DNA of 64,000 bases from Pardosa pseudoannulata (lineage: Eukaryota; Arthropoda; Arachnida; Araneae; Lycosidae), in contig CM063508.1 in NCBI GenBank assembly GCA_032207245.1, forward strand, positions 90,490,462 through 90,554,461, written 5' to 3'. Under the pieces are notes generated by a model, which made no database searches, was not told where the DNA came from, and saw nothing but the letters and a program-made list of their open reading frames with translations. Position 1 is the first letter of the stretch, and each line of letters opens with the position of its first letter. Both the position numbers and the translations under genes were made by a program. Shown in pieces: positions 1 to 11,410 of the stretch.

Positions 1-207
1 TACATTAGAGAACAAAAATAAAATAACATAAAAAGCGAATATAGTCATGTTCGAGAGAGTTCGAAAAATGGATTTTTTTTCTTCTAAATAATACAGAAAG
101 TTGTCTTTAGACTTTGACGAAAATAGTCTTCATTCATTTAAAATTGAGCACATACGAAACATACCATAAATTTAGTCCCAAAAGATTTCGTGTAAACATT
201 AATTACA

Positions 208-1107
208 TACTAGCATATAGCCCATCATATGACGGGATTAGTAAAATTTTTAATATTCCAGAACTGTTAAGTACCCAATGAGACATGTAAAAAATGGTTT
301 GTTTTTTGATTGAGAATTATCTGATTCATTCTCAATAATTTATTTATAGTCATACTCCTCTAGAGTCTCCCGTCCTGTAATGCAGTTTAGAATCACATTG
401 AATTCATTTAGTCAAACCGTGTGGTTATGTTCAATAAACAAACACAGAAAAGAACAAACTTCTTAATTTCCAAATATATATAAATTAAAAGTTAGGTATT
501 TATTAGTCCGTAAAATAGACTCCTAGACTTATATGAAAAGAATTTATTGTTAATACCGGTGATAGAAGTTTCATTACAACAAAAAATAATCGATGATTCA
601 ATTTAAAATTATCACGTATGTACCTAATTTATTATTTATAAGCCAAATATAAAAGAAAATCATTGACGTCATATCTAAGTTCAGTGATAAAATGTATGAA
701 AATAATGCAGAGGATATTTAAATAGTTTAAAATATGACATGATTACATGAGATGTTTAAAGGAATGACGTAACAATGCTAGAAAAAATGTTATTTTTACC
801 TATTTATTAAGTGATAAATGGATAAATTTAATCGCCTGCTCTTAACCGGGGGAAATAGGGCTTGAAATGACGGTATTAAACTCTCGAAAAGGGGGAAGGG
901 TTGGATTTCGAACGTTTTAAAGACGACAGTATTTTTTGCTGTGATATGAAGCATATTTATACAAATTTATCTTGGAATCGGATCGATAGTTTAGGAGAAG
1001 ATAAACTTTATTCTCTTTGAATGGATGCTTTTATCCATTCCAGGTCCAACCGCTTCAAAAATTGGAGGACAGACGGGCAGATAACTTAGGCTATTATTAT
1101 TATATAG
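208..1107 (+). repeat. Dispersed 0.9-kb repeat, copy 1 (family E1)
   Basis: This segment matches 38025-38690 over most of its length. Both copies begin with TACTAGCATA, then a block containing CATATGACGGGAT, and end with AGATAACTTAGGCTATTATTA followed by TA-rich sequence. Shared internal blocks include ATCGCCTGCTCTTAACC and GGTCCAACCGCTTCA. This copy has about 230 bp (roughly 320-555) that the second copy lacks. No open reading frame of note is present, so it looks like a non-autonomous element or the 3' tail of a retroelement. The layout (TACTAG start, GTCCAACCG near the end, TA-rich tail) resembles the element at 45043-45535. The superfamily is not assigned. Confidence 0.75.
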
Positions 1108-2217
1108 GGGATGAGGATATCCTACAGTTATCATATCACTTAAAAATGAATACTACTATCAAATATTTTCAAAATAAATTTAGCAAACATATGTCTCACA
1201 TATAATTCCTTCTAAAACTAAAGAAATGTCGATATAATGCTTAATCTCTTATGTGTAAACAGCAAATAAAGGTATTATAGCTACAGCACACCAGAAGAAC
1301 CATAGACTGTGAGTTGGATAAGTATGCCAAGAGTTCCTACACTTTTTCACTCTATGCACTTTGAGTTTAACCATTTTTCATGGCACCCTAATTGCAATAT
1401 TTCAACTATAACAATATTCAGGCTCAAAAAAGAAAACGATTTAGTGAAATTGTTTAGTTTTAATTGGCAAGAAAACGTACAAACTAAATAAAAATACGGA
1501 AGAAAAACCTTCAGTGGCAATTTAGAAAGTCAAAATGACGGATAATCTTGTTGATCACCACAAAATTTTTCAAATCTCGAAAGAAAGCTTAATACAGTTA
1601 TTCTAGTCATTTTTTTCCACATTGATTTTCAGCAATATTTATGAAATTTAAATCATGATGATCAAAGCATGTTGACTCGTCCAATTCCTTAACAGAAACA
1701 AAAATGTCCCCACCCGAGATTAAAAAGAAAATTATGAAAACACTGCCAAAATGTTACGTGAGAAGATTAACAACAATCCGGTTTTCTAAGAAAAGCCAAT
1801 TTAAATTTAGATATTACACATCGGTGATTACAACAACACATGTGACAAATTTTATTAACAACTATCCTTAATATTATTCGGCGTATCTTGGGTTTTAATT
1901 AAAAAAAAAAACTGTAAATCAGGGACGATCAACCCACAAGAAGGAATTCTGTGCGGTCTGTCGCCCCTTTGAGAAAATATGAACAATATTCATATTTTGA
2001 GTAGCTGCTCACACAAGGGTATAAAAGATTTATCATTCATGATTTTTTATACGCGCATAAAATAAAATGAGTGTGAAAGTCAATTTAAGAGATCTTGAAG
2101 ATGAGAGAGAGAATACACAGTTAAGGGCAGACATATTAAGAAATATAGACTGTTTCACACTATCAGACTACTGGAAGGACTAAAGGCTTTGATTTTATTT
2201 AGAGCATAACTGTCTGC
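1108..2217. other. AT-rich sequence, nothing recognised
   Basis: No repeat shared with the rest of the window, no credible coding segment and no RNA gene were seen here. The open frames are short and have no recognisable composition. Confidence 0.5.
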
Positions 2218-2256
2218 TTTTATTTATTTATTTATTTTTTAATTATTTATTTATTT
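2218..2256. repeat. (TTTA)n simple repeat
   Basis: Imperfect TTTA/TTAT tetranucleotide tract just before the truncated SINE copy at 2268-2330. It may descend from the SINE tail or target site. Confidence 0.6.
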
Positions 2257-2267
2257 TTGCTATACAA

Positions 2268-2330
2268 GAATTAGACCGGGACCTACAGCTTAAAGCTGAT
2301 TTCGAACGGCTAAGAACATGCCTACAGAGG
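2268..2330 (-). repeat. Truncated tRNA-headed SINE (family S1)
   Basis: Contains AGACCGGGACCTACAGCTTA and CGAACGGCTAAGAACATGCC, which match the body of the minus-strand SINE at 14023-14192. The tRNA-like head is lost or unrecognisable, so this is a diverged fragment. Confidence 0.6.
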
Positions 2331-2994
2331 GATCGAAGAGGAATAGAGGCACTTAGACGAAATTAAAATTCATAAGTTATTTCTTATTTATTCGGAAAAA
2401 GGCATCAAATCACTGCAAAGAATGAGCACTCCTTCGCCTCTACACACTATCGATTTCCCTGTGTGCTCATATCAACGATTTTAATTTTGAAGCCTCATTT
2501 TCTTCAGAAAAACTCTATTGATACAATTCATTTTCAGCTTCCTCCTCCCCTGTCTCATGATCTTTCTTATGATATGTACAATTATCTTCCAAAGTTGTAA
2601 CTTCACTGGTTGTTATGTTACTAACTCTCTGGTTGTCTAGAAAAGCCCCTGATAAGCCAGAAATCTTTTCGCTGTCCACTTCACCTTCAAATATTTGTGA
2701 TACAAAAAGGTATTTATCCAGTTTTTCTAAATTCCGCAAAATCGACACTTCCGGGATGACAGAGTGACAAGAAAAGTGTTTTGACGATAGATGAGAAAAG
2801 AAGAAGAATTTGGGTATGATTAATGCAGAAGAAATAACTGGTTAGGACCAAATTAATCGGACGACTAATGCAAGAAAACGAGTATTGCGGGAGCGATAGA
2901 TCAAGATTCCACTGTACTATGCATTGATATACAAGTACTCAAGCCCAGATCATGACAATCTAGGGCAATAGGAAAATATCAATTCTTTGAAATC

Positions 2995-3235
2995 CTTAAT
3001 CTGGCAACACTCAAAATGGGTAATGCGGCACCCGGGGTGCCCCAAGCTCATGACAGGGTAATAATGAAGAAAAATTATTAAAAAAAACATTAAAATATTT
3101 AAAATTTAAGCTGTTTTCCTTCGTCATTGTGACACTGCCGAAACGTGCTAAAAATTGTTCTTGTATTTATACCAAGGTCCGATAAATCTGCAACATCTGT
3201 GGTTCTCAAACTGGGTGCCTTAGCATCCTAATTCC
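2995..3235. repeat. hAT-end-like repeat, copy 1
   Basis: Shares a series of blocks in the same order with 10636-10905: a GGTGCC-rich start, GGTAATAATGAAGAAAAA-like A/T sequence, a CACTGCCGAAACGTGCTAA block, a TTGTATTTAT block and a terminal GGTTCTCAAACTGGGTGCC. The last motif resembles the ends of many hAT transposons (CAGTGGTTCTCAAAC). No matching inverted end or target duplication was found, so only a repeat family can be claimed. Confidence 0.5.
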
Positions 3236-4014
3236 GCAACGAAAAAAATTAAACCTCTGCCCTTTCTACTCTTAATGAGATGTTCCAAAATTAAGTGTGG
3301 GAGATGGGCAACAAACAGCAGTTTGGCCATTAATCACACGATATTTATGCTTATATCGAGCACAAAATTTCTATTTATTTATATATTTTATAAAATATAA
3401 TAAAAAAGAAATTTTTTATAAAAAAAATTTTTTACTATCACTTAATAAATATTGGTTACACAGCAACAATTTTACACAATATCTGACTACTAATATCGTA
3501 TAATACGGTTTAGAAGTTTCTGGTTAAAATTTTTTCTAAAATACCTCTAGGAAAACGGAAATCGGTCACTGGAGTAAGTGTTCCCCCTTTAAAAATAAAT
3601 TCCAAAATAATAGAAATAAAAACTATTTTTTTTTTCTTCTTCAAAGATGAAATTCCTATTTTTCAACTGACAAATTATATTATTAATTAGCAAAGTATAT
3701 TTCAATATTTGAGTTGAAAGATTTGGAAAAGTGCAGGGAAAAGCCATGCTTTGCTGATGCAGTCATAAAACCCTGTGGATACTCTGTGAGATTTAAATTA
3801 CTTTTAATGAAAAACTTTCATTACAACTTTAAGTAAAGTCACGATTGCATGCCGTCTAACGAAGTCTCTTGAACGGTATAAAAACAGTGATTTATTGTAA
3901 TTTAAATGCACATCAATAAGATAAATAAAAATTACTGGTATTCAAACAATCAGATAGGGCAAGGGGGAATACAGAAATGTAAACAACAGCACAGCACCCA
4001 ATGTTTTACTAAGA

Positions 4015-4374
4015 AGCCAACTCTCTACCCCCATCTTTGAGGGTGGTGCCTACCACCCTCGCTGTTCGACCCCGGATGTGTACAGTAATAAAAAGGGGAA
4101 GCAAAGTAACGGAGATCAACGCACGTAGTGAAAAAAATGCACAGAGAGAGAGAAAGAAAAAAAAAACATATTGCGCTATGGCGCCAAGGGAGTTTGTGGG
4201 TTCACACCCAACCTCCAAAAAATCATTTGTCGGTATAAAAGTTCAGCTGCTGACGGGTCAAGCTGACTCATGACAGAGCTTAAAGTCGAGCCGGGCGAGG
4301 AATAAAGCAAGATTAACCGAATCCAGCGGTAGGCACGTCATTTTCAGCTTAGAAAAAAAAAAAAAAAAAAAAAA
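4015..4374 (+). repeat. Possible poly(A)-tailed retroposed sequence
   Basis: A segment richer in GC than its surroundings ends in an A22 tract at 4353-4374. It contains an RNA polymerase III B-box-like GGTTCACACCC near 4199-4209 and a TATAAAAG at 4234-4241. These fit either a SINE-like or retroposed transcript, or a small promoter. A 15-base string, CCCCATCTTTGAGGG, recurs near 34895. I could not find a target duplication. Two overlapping open frames here (on opposite strands) have no recognisable domain. Confidence 0.3.
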
Positions 4375-4675
4375 CCTTGAAGTGCATTAAAATTTTGCCG
4401 CAAGAGAACAAATATTTGGCTATCAAATCGCATCTAAAATGGAAATTTTTAAAAGTAAAAAGCTTTGAAGCTCTAAAATATATACCGCATTTACTCGCGT
4501 ACAACGCTCATCTTGATTTTTACAAGAAAAAAAAAATGGCGAAAAATTATATCTCGTGTTACAGCTAGTCCTAGTTTTTTCGCCGTCTTTAAAACCCCCC
4601 TTACAACCTATCAAAAATTCCCAATCTTGTAAAAAACTTTAAAATTAAAAGAACAGCACTATATAAAGAACCATA

Positions 4676-4854
4676 AGCCAAACAATGGCCGATTGAGTAC
4701 AGTGTTGCTCTTACGTACCGGATTTCATAGTTTCGAATCCCACTATTGGCATGGATCTTCATAGCCATTCGGAATCGGTTTTAAGCGGTAAATCCCTATC
4801 TCATTAGTTAAACATTATACCGTAGTACTCCAAACAAACCAAACCAAACGAAAC
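4676..4854 (+). repeat. tRNA-headed SINE (family S1), diverged copy
   Basis: Starts AGCCAAACAATGGCCGATTG (A-box-like), has a B-box-like TTTCGAATCCCACTA, then the family body with GGCATGGATCTTCATAGCC and CGGAATCGGTTTTAAGC, and ends CCGTAGTACTCCAAACAAACC. The order is the same as in the other S1 copies. Many point changes mark it as an old insertion. Confidence 0.8.
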
Positions 4855-5413
4855 CTTTCGTAATTTTTAATTCCTCCAGAATTTTTCTAGATATTCAACA
4901 AAACGTCTAAAATAACAATTGACCGGTCATCATTAGCTATATAATGTAGTAATGAATTATAGATGTAGCCTTATTTCTGTTAAGATTTTTTCCATTTTTT
5001 TTTCTTAAATACCTGTTTTTATTCACACGTTTATCGGGGGATTACAGGAACAATTTAAAATTATTCCCTCTATAACGCGTTTTGCCCTTAATTTGAAGGA
5101 AAGGGAAAAACGCTCGATGTATATTTGCTTGCTGTGTTTGGAGACACTCTGATGGGATAGGACAATTGGAACAAAATCAGGAAAAAGAGATGCTGATGTA
5201 AAAATATATCCCTTATTTTCATTCCACTCCAATAGTGTCAGATTTATATTTCCATCGAATAAATATTTATACACATGTGCATACTAGTATCCCCCTACGA
5301 CTAATGTGTAAAATTAAAGCTGTAAAGTATTCATGTATACTTGAAAAATATAAATAAGAATGAACGAAAATACTTTTTGAGATAGTTTACATAATTTAAA
5401 ATTTTATAGTTAT

Positions 5414-5430
5414 AGTGGCGCCATCTAGAA
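5414..5430 (-). promoter_or_regulatory. CTCF-like motif
   Basis: On the minus strand this reads TTCTAGATGGCGCCACT, which satisfies the AGRKGGCRSY core of the CTCF consensus. A match of this size is expected by chance a few times per 100 kb, so it is only a candidate binding site. Confidence 0.15.
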
Positions 5431-5889
5431 GAATTCAAATGATACATGAACTTAAAGCATAGTCTATAAAGCAATTGATGAATTGCCATAGAAAAATATT
5501 TGTCAGAGATATTTATACCAATCTGAAGAGTTTCCAGCCTAAATGTGTGGTTTGCAATTAGAAAATTATATAAGTAATTAAGGAAAATATTCATATATAT
5601 GAAAGATTATAGGGAAATATATTTTGGAATGCGTGTAATATATCTCTTAAACACCTGTTGCACACACTTTATTGCTCAAAGACTTCATAATTACTTCTGT
5701 AGAAAAGATATTCTCTACAAACTTGCACAGTTGTTTCCAATAAAAAAGTTCGGTATCAACATCTATATTAATGAACACAAAATAAATATATAACAACGAC
5801 AAATAAATTAGTGTCGTTCGATGATTCTTATTCTAATTTTTAGCTTCGTATTAAATACGAAAATAGTAATTTTAATTATAAAAATGTAT

Positions 5890-5935
5890 TACAGTAGAAC
5901 CTGTGTATGACGGTATTTTCTAGGGTCCTGTAGGA
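5890..5935 (+). repeat. Possible Tc1/pogo-type transposon end
   Basis: TA followed by CAGTAGAACCTGTGTATGAC resembles the terminal inverted repeats of pogo/Tigger-like elements, which insert at TA. I did not find the opposite end, so this may be a solitary relic or coincidence. Confidence 0.2.
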
Positions 5936-6125
5936 TTTCGTATTTATTTAATGTATTTCTTATTTACACAGTACAAAATCGCCCATAAGTTATTAATTGC
6001 ATCATAAATATTAACATTTTAAATTATTTATATATAAAGTAAAATTTCTTCTCTATACAACCGAAGATATTGTGTAAACTAAGGCCGGTAGAGCAACCAT
6101 AATTTCTTTCTTTCTGGAGGCGGCT

Positions 6126-6302
6126 GCCGAACAATAGCCGAATGGTTAGGGTGCTGGCCTTCGGAACCGGAGTTCGTGGGTTAAATCCCACTATGGCATG
6201 GATGTTCGTAGCCGTTCGGAATCGGCTTTAAGCATTAGGTCCAGGTGTCATTAGCCCTCGTGTTGCAAAAAGTAGACCGTAGCGCTCCAAACCAAACAAA
6301 AC
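6126..6302 (+). repeat. tRNA-headed SINE (family S1)
   Basis: Well-preserved copy. The A-box region reads TAGCCGAATGGTTAGGGTGC and the B-box region GGGTTAAATCCCAC (one change from GGTTCGAATCC). It is followed by GGCATGGATGTTCGTAGCCG, TCGGAATCGGCTTTAAGC, TTAGCCCTCGTGTTGC and the terminal CCAAACCAAACAAAAC. The tRNA-like head plus a short unrelated body is the normal anatomy of a tRNA-derived SINE. A partner LINE cannot be named from this window. Confidence 0.88.
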
Positions 6303-8248
6303 ATTCTGGAAGCGGCTAGTATCCAAACACTACTTTTAATTCAGGACTCATCAACTTCAAGATAAAGTGATTTAAATGTTGTTATACATAAACTAGAGAA
6401 AGGAACTAATATTTCATTTAACCATCAACAACAAACGTTGTAAGTAATGGTGAGGCGTGAATTCTAATAAAAGGGAAACTATGAGCCTCAATATTTGGAT
6501 AAACACACATACATGCGTGTGTGTGTGTATTATTTAGGAAGAAATAAAAACTGGAAATCAAGAATTGTATTATGTTTTTATTATGTTTCTAAGAAACAAA
6601 AATTATTAAAATTTGTCTCTATTTTTTTTTATTACAGAAGCTCTGATTCTACATCATTAGCTTCCATACATCACAAATGTATGAGATTGAAGCCGTAAAT
6701 GATTATACAAAGATAAAATAGTAACAAACTTCATAAAAATTATAATAAAAAAACACGAACAATAAAATATTAAAAACATTTAAAATAAAAGAAAATAAAT
6801 TTGTGGGTGTCAACTGCATGATCTCTCTTGCCTCTCAATATCGATTGTAGAGGTTTTCCTCTTTCAAAGATAAGATACATTGCAAGGTAGTCTTTGTCCA
6901 TTTCAAAATTTTGGTGGCACAGAGTGCACCAGGGGTTATTTTAGAAGTTTATGCGGTTAAATGTTTGGCATGGCAATCGAGACATGTCTCCAGACGAAAT
7001 GCCGCAACTGCCATGGATTTAAAATTAAAATGTCTAAAGAACACCTTAAGACTGGCAACTTAAAACCATAGTGCTTCTTTGAGGATGTCTATTTTTATCA
7101 ATCTTGATTTTTAGACATATGAAAATAAGCGAAACAAGCACTTTAAACAAGCTGCAATTGCATCCTCACATGTTGGCGATGTCCTTAACGGTTTTTCCCA
7201 TAGCTCGGAGAATAGATGGAAGCTCTCATAAACGCGTTTCCACTGTTTCCGCGCTTTCACTGTTTATTACAATATTAGTTCCGAGTAACTAATATTGTAA
7301 TAAACAACATTTCACAACTCATAGAATTCAACCATTATTTTACTGTAAAGTCACTAAAACGTATTACAAAGTCATTTCTATAACATTCAAAGCATCATTT
7401 CCTTAAATTGAAGAGACAAAAAGAAATCCAATAGAATAGAAAATGCATGCATTTTAACTCGGTGAAAGCTCTCCGACTTAAAGCTTCCAGGAGGCAACTC
7501 GCATTCCATGAAAACAAACACTCTGCTACCCATGTTAGCAGCATAATATGACTGTCAAATGACAAGTTGAGGTTGATAAACTGCAGAGATATAGTAAGTA
7601 CGAAACTAAAAAATAACCGAATAACATGAAAAGATTAATAAGTACAAAGTTTAAAATTTGTTAGATTGTTAGAAAAGCGATGTTTGCATAGCTTCTAATA
7701 ACGCTTCGACTTAGATTGTAAGTTCAATTTGACACAGTTATCCGAAAGATTTGAGAATATCCGGAAAAAAAAATCACATGATAAAATGAGACACGTAACC
7801 ACTGCAGCAATTTTTTACTCTATAATCTATGCTTTAAATTGATGTTCGAGTAAAACACTCAAAAGCATTATTACTGACACAATAGTTATGGCAATGATTA
7901 GTATTCCTCTTCAATTTTATTAGCAAATATAGAACACAACTAAAGGTCTATTTGTATCTTATCGCCAACAAGGTAATCAGTTATTTCCATTTCTTAAAAA
8001 TAAGTTTTAAAAATACATTGTTCCTATCATTTTGCATTACGATACCTGTAAATTTAAAAAGTTAAAAAAAACAAAACAAAAAGTATTAACTCCTAATAGG
8101 GGCTTCAGCTCCTTTAATATTTCCCATGCCTGCGGCACTGCTACGAACAAAAACTTAGATGTGCAAATAAACTGTATTCTGCTCATAACAATATTTTCCT
8201 AAGTCCCACAGTATCAGTTGTAAAAAGTTTCCTACACTTTTTCTTGAT
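6303..8248. other. AT-rich sequence, nothing recognised
   Basis: Contains a short GT tract near 6516-6529 and short open frames without family resemblance. No shared repeat was identified. Confidence 0.4.
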
Positions 8249-8607
8249 CAGGGTCAGGCTGAGATACTTTTTTATATTTGTAAAAAATGAAGAAAATATA
8301 AAAACTATTGAATTAAATAAAAAGTAACAAATTTATTAATTCGATGGTAATAGAATGCAAAATATTAAAAGTTATTATCTAGAACCCTCATTTCTTTAAA
8401 ATGTTTGGAGGAATTAGTGAAGAAAAAAAAAAGAATTAAGTACAAATACAAATAAAAAAAAATTACAATTGCAAATTCAAACGTTGTAAAATTTTTCTAT
8501 ATATATACACACATGATTAAAAAAAAATACTGTATAAATTTTCATTCCATCCAAAATTTTTGTGCCTAGGGCACAGCCTTGGTAGCCCGTGTTGTAATCA
8601 AACCCTG
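8249..8607 (-). mobile_element. hAT-type MITE, copy 2 (reverse orientation)
   Basis: Bounded by CAGGGTCAGGCTGAGATAC at the left and CGTGTTGTAATCAAACCCTG at the right. Compared with the copy at 13223-13885 the ends are swapped: the GTGCCTAGGGCAC block (8561-8573) matches the left-end GTGCCCAGGGTAC of the other copy read in reverse. Flanking 8-mers are TTCTTGAT (8241-8248) and ATCTTGAT (8608-8615), 7 of 8 identical. CAGGG termini and 8-bp duplications are characteristic of hAT elements. The copy is 359 bp and non-coding. Confidence 0.75.
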
Positions 8608-9217
8608 ATCTTGATGGGGAAAAAATAATACCGAGAGGATTTGTTCATGAAACACCTAATGAACGAAAAGGTAAAGATTGCAAAGCGCGTCCCGTGGTTA
8701 ACAGAATTCTCAAGACGAGCCATGCAGATTCTTTAGCAAAAACACTCCAATGAACTTCACACATAGCAGTACACAACTAGACTACAAAGGCTCTTCACAC
8801 AAATGCATCTCGGGATCAGCATTATAGTCTACGTGCGTTCGTGAATGAAGTGATCTAAAAGGGACGACACAGCAAGGTCTTTCAACAAAAGACGGGATTA
8901 AGGCCAGCGAAATCTGAAACCTGGAGAGAGACGCAACAAAGAGTCGGTAGATGCACTGCACTGCAAAGACAAAATGAATGCTTTTCATTCTCTGTTGCAC
9001 AGACCTCGAAGTTCAACAGATCGGCTTTGATTTACTTATTTAATTCGAAATATGAGGCAAAGATTCCATTTCAAATCGTATAAAAAATGCACAGATTTCT
9101 ACAGAATTTGAACTGTAACAGAATACAATAACTTCCTTATGCACATTATGGGAATAGATTGATTTTTTTCATATAACTCTAAATTCAACAGCTCATATAC
9201 ACATATTGTTGCACCAT
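8608..9217. other. Unique sequence, nothing recognised
   Basis: Slightly less AT-rich than its surroundings. The minus-strand open frame at 8782-9000 has no family resemblance and no convincing splice context. Confidence 0.3.
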
Positions 9218-9402
9218 AACTACGAGGGTCGGTCGAGTAGGTAGAGAACTGCGTTTTGGTATCGAAATAATAGGACTCAAGAATCGAACTCCAGGCATCC
9301 ATGTTCGTAACCGTTAGGAATCAGCTTTTAGTTTATTGTCCCAGTGCAATAGTCTCCCATGCTCAAACAAACTGACCGTAGAGCACCAATTTAAATTAAA
9401 CA
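9218..9402 (+). repeat. tRNA-headed SINE (family S1), old copy
   Basis: Recognised by the order of blocks: GGTCGGTCGAGTAGGTAGAG (A-box region), AGAATCGAACTCC (B-box region), CATCCATGTTCGTAACCGTT, GGAATCAGCTTTTAG, and GACCGTAGAGCACCAA near the end. It is heavily diverged from the family. Confidence 0.65.
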
Positions 9403-10635
9403 ACTAAGAGGAATACACCAAGAAAAAATTAGAAAATCTAGTGAGACCAGCAGCATTACTCCTATAAATCCAATATTTGCAAAACAATAATGACAAATAC
9501 GATGGTTTTAAAACGAGGGAGAGTATTTTCAGCATCCTCACGGAGCACTATAGGAAATAACACTGAACTGTGTTGTATTTATTTTATTAAATGCTCATCG
9601 ATCGATATGGACTATATATAATTAGTAAATGTGTATGTAAACAAATACAATGAAAGATTACAATTCGCTTATCATCCACATCTTATTACAGAAATAAAAT
9701 GTATAGAAATCTCATGCCATTAAATTTAATAAGGTGATATACATCATTCAAACAAAGATGTTCAAAAATTAGAAAGCAAACCTTCCTTGATTTCAAATAT
9801 TTTACTTTTCAAAGAGAAGAACTTAATAAAGCTTAATGAAAAGAAAAAAACGACTTTTGGTCAAGAATTGCATTGTATTAAAATATATAGTTAGATATTA
9901 AATGGGGACTTAAATGATTATCAAGTGGTATTTACTTATTGTTTAATTTATAAAAGTGCACTAAGATAATAAGCGACTTTATTTTTTCTTCATTTAATAA
10001 CCGAATTTCTCCCATGAAATGTTATATCGAGTTTTCAGACAACAGAAAAACTTGGAATAACTGAGAGCTAGGATCCCGAAGCCCAGTCAACCCAGTTCCT
10101 GTGAGTTCGAAGCATCTTAATGGCTTAAATTACTAGTGCAAAAACCTTTAAAAAAAGAGATCACGTGGAGCATGATTTGAATATTAGCCTGCCTCCCTCC
10201 CCAAGCAAAAATTCAGTCTGCGCCACTGGAGGTATCTCTAGGTAGATTTCCACGGGGCTTCGACATCCGTAGGTGAGACACTGCTAGTGCAAAATTAACT
10301 TTATAGTAGTCCTCCCAACAAAACTAACTACAATTTTCTCCTCGGTTAAGAAAGAACCATAAAAATTCTGATATGTAAATTATAAAGTCAAATAGAGAAT
10401 ATAAATTGTTCGAAAGAATTTTGAAGGCTGTTTAAAAACAGCAGCTATGAAATATGCTAGAGGAAAAACTAGTTGTATCGGTAGCTACTAACATAAAATG
10501 CTTTGGATTAAATCTCAATTACTAGTTAAATAATGAAGCTAATAAAAACATCGTGAAACGAAGGCAGCAGTGTATATTTAAATATTGCTTATAAATCTAT
10601 GTCGTCTTATTAATATTCGCAATAGTGTATTCAAA

Positions 10636-10905
10636 CTGGTTCTTAAACTGGGTGCCGTAACACACTCGGTTACCGTGAGCAATGCCGTTTGATTAATGCC
10701 ATGACAAACTTGGTGCCGCGACAATAATAATGAAAAAAATTGTAAAATTAGTAAGAAGGCATAAAGATGCTTAAAAGTTAAAATTTCACTTATTTACTCT
10801 TGCCACTTCACCAGTATCGAAACGTGCTAAGAACTGGCCTTGCATTTATTTCGACCCAATCTCTACCTCCAAGGTTCTCAAACTGGGTGCTGTGATGAAA
10901 AACGT
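10636..10905. repeat. hAT-end-like repeat, copy 2
   Basis: Contains GGTTCTTAAACTGGGTGCCG near 10640 and GGTTCTCAAACTGGGTGC near 10873 as direct repeats about 233 bp apart, with the internal blocks CCAGTATCGAAACGTGCTAA and CTTGCATTTATTTCGACC between them. The same internal order is seen at 2995-3235. The motif resembles hAT ends but the two are in direct, not inverted, orientation. Confidence 0.5.
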
Positions 10906-11257
10906 TTCAAAACCGCTGAACTATATCCGATATGCATCCATTTATAAAACATAAATAATTTTTAATTATGATAATTCAAAACAAATCTAATGAATAATAT
11001 GAATGTCAACGAACTGTCATTAGAATACCTTTTTTTTTATTAGAATATTATCTAGAACATTTCAAATAATTATGGGAGTTTCTACAGTAGAAAAAATTAC
11101 ATTAACATACCCTAAAATTCTTTATTTTCATTCGCATTCCTGCTTACATAAACCAATGAATAGAGCAATAAAATGTTCATATTTATGGAGCTATGCATTA
11201 ATAAATATGTCTCATTTCCTTTTCTCAAATTATGCACAGATCACTACACAGTATAAT

Positions 11258-11410
11258 AATCGAACAGGTAGAGCCTTAGAGTACAATAGTCTATGAGTTC
11301 GAATATACTTTTGGCATGGATATAGGCATTCGTAATCGGCATTAAGCAGTTAAATCTACTTAGCGCTCTCGCGATAGAAAACATAGACCGTAGCACTCAA
11401 AACAAAGCAG
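11258..11410 (+). repeat. tRNA-headed SINE (family S1), old copy
   Basis: B-box-like GAGTTCGAATATAC, then GGCATGGATATAGGCATTCG, TAATCGGCATTAAGCAG, CGCTCTCGCGATAG and GACCGTAGCACTCAAAAC in family order. It covers the head to near the 3' end with several deletions. Confidence 0.7.

Noticed and set aside
4009..4273. Opposed open frames of 69 and 78 codons
   Set aside because: They overlap on opposite strands across a purine-rich (GA)n/A-rich tract; low complexity explains both.
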